A DNA stretch of 64,000 nt from the NCBI GenBank assembly GCA_963692975.2, contig CAXMMR010000018.1, positions 1 through 64,000 on the forward strand. The letters run 5' to 3'. Shown here one piece after another: positions 59,464 through 64,000 of the stretch; the first letter of the stretch is position 1; each line of letters starts with the position of its first letter. This DNA is from CAXMMR01 sp963692975 (GTDB lineage: Bacteria > Pseudomonadota > Alphaproteobacteria > Acetobacterales > Acetobacteraceae). Made by a program: the position numbers and the translations under genes. Below the pieces are notes generated by a model. It saw nothing but the letters and a program-made list of their open reading frames with translations. It was not told where the DNA came from and searched no databases.

Positions 59464-60735
59464 TCAGGGCGGTTTGATCAGGACGGCGCGGAAATCGTTG
59501 ACATTGGTCAGCGTCGGCCCGGTGATCACCTGGTCGCCGAGTGCCTCAAAGAAGCCGTGTCCGTCATTGTCGCCGAGGCGCGCCCGTGGGCTGATACCTA
59601 AAGCCAAGGCACGGGCGAGCGTGTCAGGGGTGATAATGGCCCCGGCAACTTCCTCCGCGCCGTCCACCCCATCCGTGTCGCCGGCCAACCCGAAGACGCC
59701 TGGACGGCCCGCGAGTTCGATGGCGAGCGAGAGCAGGAATTCAACGTTCCGTCCTCCGCGACCCTGACCGTGCACAGTCACCGTGGTTTCGCCGCCGGAG
59801 ATCAGCACGCAGGGCGGCGGCGCAGGTTGGCGATGCAGTGAGACCTGCCGGGCAATCCCCGCCATAACACGGCCAACTTCGGCAGCCTCGCCTTCAATGG
59901 CGTCACCCAAGATCAGCGGCGTGACGCCCGCTGCGCGTGCCACGGCTGCGGCCGCTTCCAGCGATGCTTGCGGGGTCGCGATCACGTGCGTCACCATGTG
60001 GCGAAAGACATCATCGCCGGGCTTCGGCGTCTCCGCGGACGGGTCAGCGAGGCGCGCCCGTATTGAGATCGGAACGTCTATTTTGAACCGTGCAAGGACC
60101 GCGGACGCGTCGGCTTGCGTGCTCGCGTCCGGCACCGTCGGGCCGGAGGCGATCACCGATGGGTCGTCGCCGGGCACGTCGGAGATCACCAGCGTCACCA
60201 ACGGCGCTGGAGCAGCGGCGGCCGCGAGGCGGCCACCCTTGATTGCCGAAAGGTGCTTGCGAACGCAATTTATATCGTGAATGCCGGCGCCACTGAGCAG
60301 CAGGGCACGGTTGATCGCCTGCTTGTCGGCCAGCGACACGCCCTCTCCTGGTAGCGAGAGCAGCGCCGAGCCGCCGCCGGAGATCAGACAGAGCACCAAG
60401 TCGTCCGGCCCCAAGCCTTGCACCAGCGCTAGAATGCGCGCAGCGGCCAGTTGCCCGGCAGCGTCCGGTACGGGATGGCTGGCCTCGACCACTTCGATAC
60501 GGGGCAGCGGACCGACGCCATGGCCGTAACGGGTGACGACCAACCCGGAAAGCGGACAATGCGCCGGCCAATGCGCTTCAACCGCACGCGCCATGGAGGC
60601 AGCAGCCTTGCCTGCGCCGACCACCACCGTTCGCCCGAGCGGTGATGGTGGCAGATGTTTCGGTATGACATGGTCCGAGGCGGCCGCCTCGATCGCGACG
60701 TCGAACATCTGCCGCAACAGCGCGCGCTCGTTCAT
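59464..60735 (-). CDS. gckA: Glycerate 2-kinase (GckA/MOFRL type)
   Basis: This 423-residue kinase converts D-glycerate to 2-phosphoglycerate in glyoxylate or hydroxypyruvate assimilation. Family landmarks are VVGAGKAAASMARAVEAHWP, LVLCLISGGGSALLSLPGEG, NCVRKHLSAIKGGRLA and the C-terminal MOFRL motif FGLAGDTDGVDGAEEVAGAI. ATG 60735 begins the conserved N-terminus. Directly upstream on the same strand lies a decayed glxR gene, whose intact product would have made the glycerate. Confidence 0.94.
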   Translation of the reverse strand: MNERALLRQMFDVAIEAAASDHVIPKHLPPSPLGRTVVVGAGKAAASMARAVEAHWPAHCPLSGLVVTRYGHGVGPLPRIEVVEASHPVPDAAGQLAAARILALVQGLGPDDLVLCLISGGGSALLSLPGEGVSLADKQAINRALLLSGAGIHDINCVRKHLSAIKGGRLAAAAAPAPLVTLVISDVPGDDPSVIASGPTVPDASTQADASAVLARFKIDVPISIRARLADPSAETPKPGDDVFRHMVTHVIATPQASLEAAAAVARAAGVTPLILGDAIEGEAAEVGRVMAGIARQVSLHRQPAPPPCVLISGGETTVTVHGQGRGGRNVEFLLSLAIELAGRPGVFGLAGDTDGVDGAEEVAGAIITPDTLARALALGISPRARLGDNDGHGFFEALGDQVITGPTLTNVNDFRAVLIKPP

Positions 60736-60835
60736 GGTGTATCCTCTGACTACGACCAGCGGGCATGACCGCCGTCCATGCTGCCAACGACAGGCTCTGG
60801 AGCAGGACGCGGCGCCCTTTCTCTGGGCTCGAGGA

Positions 60836-61212
60836 ACGGAGTGCAATCTCATGGTCGGCTAGCAATTCAAGAGCGCGAACCATGGAGGAGTGATCGTCGC
60901 GGCCGCCGCCACGCGCCTCGCACGCGCTGAACAGCGATCGCGCCAGCGTCGCGGGAAGCGAGACGCCGAGCAATCGGGCGTTCTCCAGCGCGAGATCAAG
61001 GTCCTTTTGGGTAACTTGATGCGGAAGCCGGGCGCGACATTGCGCTTGATCATTTGCTCGCCATGCACCTCGGGCAGGCGCGACTTGGTAGGCCGCGGAG
61101 CAGCGCCTCGCGCACGTGAGCCGGATCGGCGCCGCGCGAGGCGAACACCAGGGCCTCGGACATCGCCTCGATCGTGAGCGCGACGATGATCTGGTTGGCG
61201 GGTGAATTCTCA
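60836..61212 (-). pseudogene. glxR: Remnant of 2-hydroxy-3-oxopropionate (tartronate semialdehyde) reductase
   Basis: Read from 61212 downward, the C-terminal half of a GlxR/GarR protein appears in three frames: ANQIIVALTIEAMSEALVFA and DPAHVREALLRG, then VHGEQMIKRNVAPGFRIKL, then QKDLDLALENARLLGVSLPA and EARGGGRDDHSSMVRALELL. The N-terminal NAD-binding half is missing. At least two frameshifts and the truncation make it non-functional. It would have formed an operon with gckA. Confidence 0.8.
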
Positions 61213-61390
61213 GCCTGGCATCGGCTGGTTTCACGCGACGCAATGCGACGCTGAAGCAGCGGTGAAACTAGCCGACCGCTGCCGGATCGGCTGGTCTAAA
61301 GCAGCTTGGGCACTCAGTGGCCGCTTTTCATGAGAGCTGGAACGATTGCTGATTGATGAGGTGGTTAGATCCAGCCGATCGGCCCGTGGG
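61213..61390. other. Unassigned stretch of 178 bases at the break of glxR
   Basis: The sequence replaces the missing N-terminal half of glxR. It is less GC-rich than its neighbours and shows no open frame or terminal repeat that I recognise; an insertion or deletion scar is possible. Confidence 0.4.
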
Positions 61391-62251
61391 TTAGCCCCCG
61401 CTGTCCTCCACCCGAAAGTCAACCTTGACCACGAGATCGAGCGTGCGATGCGCGAGGTCCTCCGGCGGACGCGGGTAAGCGGCATTGCGCACAGCGGCGA
61501 GAGCGGCATCGTCCAATGCGGCCATGCCGGCGGAGCTGACGACTTGCAATGCGCTTGGCACGCCGTCGCACCAGCGAAAACCGACATGCGCCTGACCGGT
61601 CGCGCCCATCATCCGCGCTGCTGCCGGGTAACGCAGCGCCGCCTGGACCGCGGCGCGCAGCCGGCCTTCAAAACTGTCTATCGTCGCATGATCCGGCGTG
61701 GCGGCCGGCGCGGGTGAGCCTCGCGTATGCGTTGCAGCGGCAGCGACCACGCCGTCGGACGCAGCGGCTGTGGTCACCAGCCTGAACGGCGGCGATGGCG
61801 GAGCAGGACTCGCCGGCGTGCGCGGACGGGAGTGGCGTGGCAGGTGCAGCGGTAGCGGGACCTCCGCGGCCGTGGCCAGCGGCAGGTCCGGCAGCGGCGG
61901 GGCGTTGGCGATGGCGATCGGCGGGCTGACGGGTGGTGGGAGTGCCCGCAGCGGCACTGCCGCCATCGCCGGGGACGAGCTCGGCCGTGGCGGCGAGGGT
62001 GCAAGGAGCGGCACGAACGTCACCGTCGTCGCAGGAGGGTGCTGGTCAGGCGCGATGGAGCGAACCAGCAGAAGCACGCTCAGCATGGCTAGTTCGACCG
62101 ATGCGGCCATCAGCAGACCGAATAGCAGGTCACGGGGCTGGTGCTTCGCACCCGGCCGCGTCGGTCGCTCATGCAGGTGAATGAGATGGACGGCCGCTTG
62201 CGAGCGTTGTTCCGGCTCGGCAAGACGGGTGCGAAGTCGCTGTTCCGTCAT
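61391..62251 (-). CDS. TonB-family energy transducer
   Basis: This 286-residue protein links the inner-membrane proton motive force to outer-membrane receptors. It has a cytoplasmic basic N-terminus of about 40 residues, one membrane helix (LLFGLLMAASVELAMLSVLL), a long proline-rich periplasmic spacer (SPPRPSSS, PPPVSPPIAI) and a C-terminal TonB domain (LRAAVQAALRYPAAARMMGA, GQAHVGFRWCDG). ATG 62251 overlaps the histidine kinase stop (ATGA). No exbB, exbD or receptor gene is in view. Confidence 0.88.
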   Translation of the reverse strand: MTEQRLRTRLAEPEQRSQAAVHLIHLHERPTRPGAKHQPRDLLFGLLMAASVELAMLSVLLLVRSIAPDQHPPATTVTFVPLLAPSPPRPSSSPAMAAVPLRALPPPVSPPIAIANAPPLPDLPLATAAEVPLPLHLPRHSRPRTPASPAPPSPPFRLVTTAAASDGVVAAAATHTRGSPAPAATPDHATIDSFEGRLRAAVQAALRYPAAARMMGATGQAHVGFRWCDGVPSALQVVSSAGMAALDDAALAAVRNAAYPRPPEDLAHRTLDLVVKVDFRVEDSGG

Positions 62252-63360
62252 GCCGCCGGGACCGCGGGAAGCCGCACCCAGACGCGGCAGCCGCGGCCAT
62301 GAGGAGCATCCGCCTCGTCCGGCGCGGCGGCGAAGCCGACGTTGCCGCCATGACTGCGGATCACCTCAGCGACAATGGCGAGCCCGAGCCCGCTCCCGGC
62401 GGAGTTGGTGCCCGCCTTGCGGAAGCGCTCGAACAGGCTCGGCGCCAGCGTCTCCGGCACGCCGGCGCCCTCGTCCGAGACCTCCAGCAGCGCGCTGGCC
62501 CCGGAGCGTGAGGCCGCAGCGGGCTCCAGCCGGCCGGTTAGCCGAATCCGGCCGGCGCCGTGCGTCACCGCATTGTCGAGCAGATTGCGCACCATGTCGC
62601 GCAGGTCGTCGGCGCGGCCCAACACCAGCAGCGTGTGCGGCAGGTCCACCACCACCGCCCGCCCTGCCGTCTCGGCTAGCAAGCTGACACTGGCGGCCGC
62701 TTCGCGCGCCGCGCGCGACAGGTTAACAGTGCAGCCTGCCCCGGGCGCCGCACCGGACGTGATCGGGCCGGCCACCAAGCCGGATTGCTCCTTGCGCGCG
62801 AGGTCGAGCAATTGGGCAACCAGCCGGTTCATCTGCGCAAGCTCGGTCTCGACCGCTTGGTCGACCCGGCCCTCGATGCGGGCGCGCTGCAGCCGCAGGC
62901 CGAGCACGGCAAGCGGCGTACGAAGCTCGTGTGCAGCGTCGGCGGTGAATCGCTGCTCCAGCGCATAGGCGGCTGCAAGCCGCGCCAGCGCCCCGTTGCA
63001 GGCGGCGACCAGCGGACGGACCTCGCTCGGCAGGCCGATGTCGGAGATCCGCGCCTTCGGGTTGGCGGGGCCAACTGCCGCCGCCTCCGCCGAGGCGCGG
63101 CGCAACGGGGCGAGGCTCCAGCCGCTGACCAGCCAGATCAGCAGCAGCATGACGAGGCTGAAGGCGACCAGCACGGTCACGTCCTGATACGGCTCGCGCA
63201 GCAGGGTCTCCAGGCCGCCCAGGCGCATGCGGGAGAGCAGCCCGGCGACGTCGAGCTCGTCGAGGGCGGCAGCCAGCGCCGTGCCGGCGACGAAGACCAT
63301 GACCATGGCGGCCATCAGCCGGCCGCGCAGGCTGTCCGGACGGCCGAGGCGCCGCCTCAC
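62248..63360 (-). CDS. Sensor histidine kinase (EnvZ/QseC class)
   Basis: The 370-residue sensor has two membrane helices (LMAAMVMVFVAGTALAAAL, TVLVAFSLVMLLLIWLVSG) with only about 40 residues between them, so it has a very small periplasmic sensor. The H-box FTADAAHELRTPLAVLGLRL carries the phosphorylated His, then come the N-box MVRNLLDNAVTHG, the G1 box DEGAGVP and G2 GSGLGLAIV. The GTG 63360 start overlaps the response regulator stop, and the end overlaps tonB. Confidence 0.93.
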   Translation of the reverse strand: MRRRLGRPDSLRGRLMAAMVMVFVAGTALAAALDELDVAGLLSRMRLGGLETLLREPYQDVTVLVAFSLVMLLLIWLVSGWSLAPLRRASAEAAAVGPANPKARISDIGLPSEVRPLVAACNGALARLAAAYALEQRFTADAAHELRTPLAVLGLRLQRARIEGRVDQAVETELAQMNRLVAQLLDLARKEQSGLVAGPITSGAAPGAGCTVNLSRAAREAAASVSLLAETAGRAVVVDLPHTLLVLGRADDLRDMVRNLLDNAVTHGAGRIRLTGRLEPAAASRSGASALLEVSDEGAGVPETLAPSLFERFRKAGTNSAGSGLGLAIVAEVIRSHGGNVGFAAAPDEADAPHGRGCRVWVRLPAVPAA

Positions 63361-64000
63361 CGTGCCTGCTCGGCCAGTCGGCAGCCGATGCCGCGCGCGC
63401 TCTGCACGGTCGCCGTCGCGGCGGCGGCGGCCAACTTGCGGCGCAATCGCGAGATCACCGCCTCGAGCGCGTTCGCGCTAGCACGCTCATTGAAGCCGTA
63501 CATCTGCTCCTCGAGCGCATCCTTCACGACGATGCTGGGCGCTGCGCGGATCAGCACCTCCAACAGCGCGGCCTCGAGCCGTGTCAGCTCCAGCCGGGCG
63601 GCCTGGCCATCGGCTGCGGTCACCGTCGCCTCGCGGGTCGCCGGGTCATAGGCGATGTTGCCGAGGCGATGCACCGGCGGCAGGCGCGAGCCGGGCCGGC
63701 GCATCACCGCGCGCAGCCTGGCGTCGAGTTCGGCCAGGGCGAAAGGCTTGACGATGTAGTCATCGGCACCCGCATCGAGGCCCCGCACCCGGTCGCCGAG
63801 CGCGTCGCGCGCTGTCAATATCAGTGCCGGCGGCGCCGGGGTTCCAGCCTCACGCAGATGGCGCAGCAGGTCGAAGCCGTCCATGTCCGGCAGGCCGAGG
63901 TCGAGGATCATCGCGTCGTAGCCGTTCGACCGCGTTGCGACGAGCGCATCCATGGCGCGCTCGAAGCCGTCCACGACAAAGCCGCGCTCGGCCAGATGAT
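63357..64000 (-). CDS. OmpR/QseB-family response regulator (N-terminus outside the window)
   Basis: The visible 214 codons cover most of the receiver domain and the full winged-helix domain. The phospho-acceptor Asp lies in AMILDLGLPDMDGFDLL, followed by LILTARDALGDRVRGLDAGA and the lysine in DYIVKPF. The DNA-binding part ends with ALEAVISRLRRKLAAA and ARGIGCRLAE. The gene continues past 64000; the first in-window ATG (63974) is internal. It is first in a coupled regulator-kinase-tonB operon. Confidence 0.94.
   Translation of the reverse strand, partial: HLAERGFVVDGFERAMDALVATRSNGYDAMILDLGLPDMDGFDLLRHLREAGTPAPPALILTARDALGDRVRGLDAGADDYIVKPFALAELDARLRAVMRRPGSRLPPVHRLGNIAYDPATREATVTAADGQAARLELTRLEAALLEVLIRAAPSIVVKDALEEQMYGFNERASANALEAVISRLRRKLAAAAATATVQSARGIGCRLAEQAR

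Overview
The window is GC-rich alphaproteobacterial chromosome. Gene content (split-style GT/methyltransferase proteins, sedolisin, YfhO protein, moxR-DUF58-DUF4159 operon, DUF1285-NUDIX-cca block) and its intergenic repeats suggest Acetobacteraceae (Rhodospirillales). That placement is an inference from the sequence alone.

Layout. 0-5 kb: a tRNA-Gln and a giant methyltransferase/glycosyltransferase gene broken by one frameshift. 5-12 kb: a family 5 solute-binding protein, then a copper block (small His-rich membrane protein, beta-barrel-like protein, CopC, CopD fused to cytochrome c, SCO). 12-16 kb: an overlapping ssuACBD alkanesulfonate operon. 16-29 kb: mixed genes (lipoprotein, molybdopterin-oxidoreductase-like protein, coniferyl-aldehyde-dehydrogenase-like ALDH, YfhO membrane protein, acyltransferase, homoserine-acetyltransferase-like hydrolase, S53 protease, SDR, Rieske oxygenase, ankyrin protein, TspO). 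29-36 kb: moxR-DUF58-DUF4159-GATase-like operon on the minus strand. 36-42.5 kb: DUF1285, NUDIX, DUF6111-like, cca, prs, histidine phosphatase, PHB-depolymerase-family esterase, GlsB-type protein. 42.5-48.3 kb: HU, P450, a beta-propeller/DyP peroxidase/cupin operon and a VC0807-like membrane protein. 48.4-51 kb: PhyH dioxygenase, GT2 and a frameshifted exported protein. 51-56.3 kb: a phosphate-stress lipid-remodelling group, plcP-agt facing a diacylglycerol-kinase-like gene, followed by phoD, with a three-half-site Pho box between plcP and the kinase. 56.4-64 kb: gene remnants, fasciclin, membrane protein, glycerate kinase beside a decayed glxR, and a response regulator-histidine kinase-tonB operon that runs off the right end.

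The most unusual feature is a pair of dispersed intergenic repeat families. Family A consists of GC-rich double hairpins, usually as two facing units. It sits almost always where at least one gene starts. Family B consists of A/T-rich facing hairpins that look like bidirectional terminators, and all six copies directly follow gene 3' ends. Family A sequence is read as the N-terminus of two exported or membrane proteins, and family B supplies the stop codon of cca. Both families stop at about 47.6 kb. The remaining 16 kb has none, and three of its genes are decayed, which suggests a different history for that part.

No CRISPR array, rRNA, phage or intact insertion sequence was seen.
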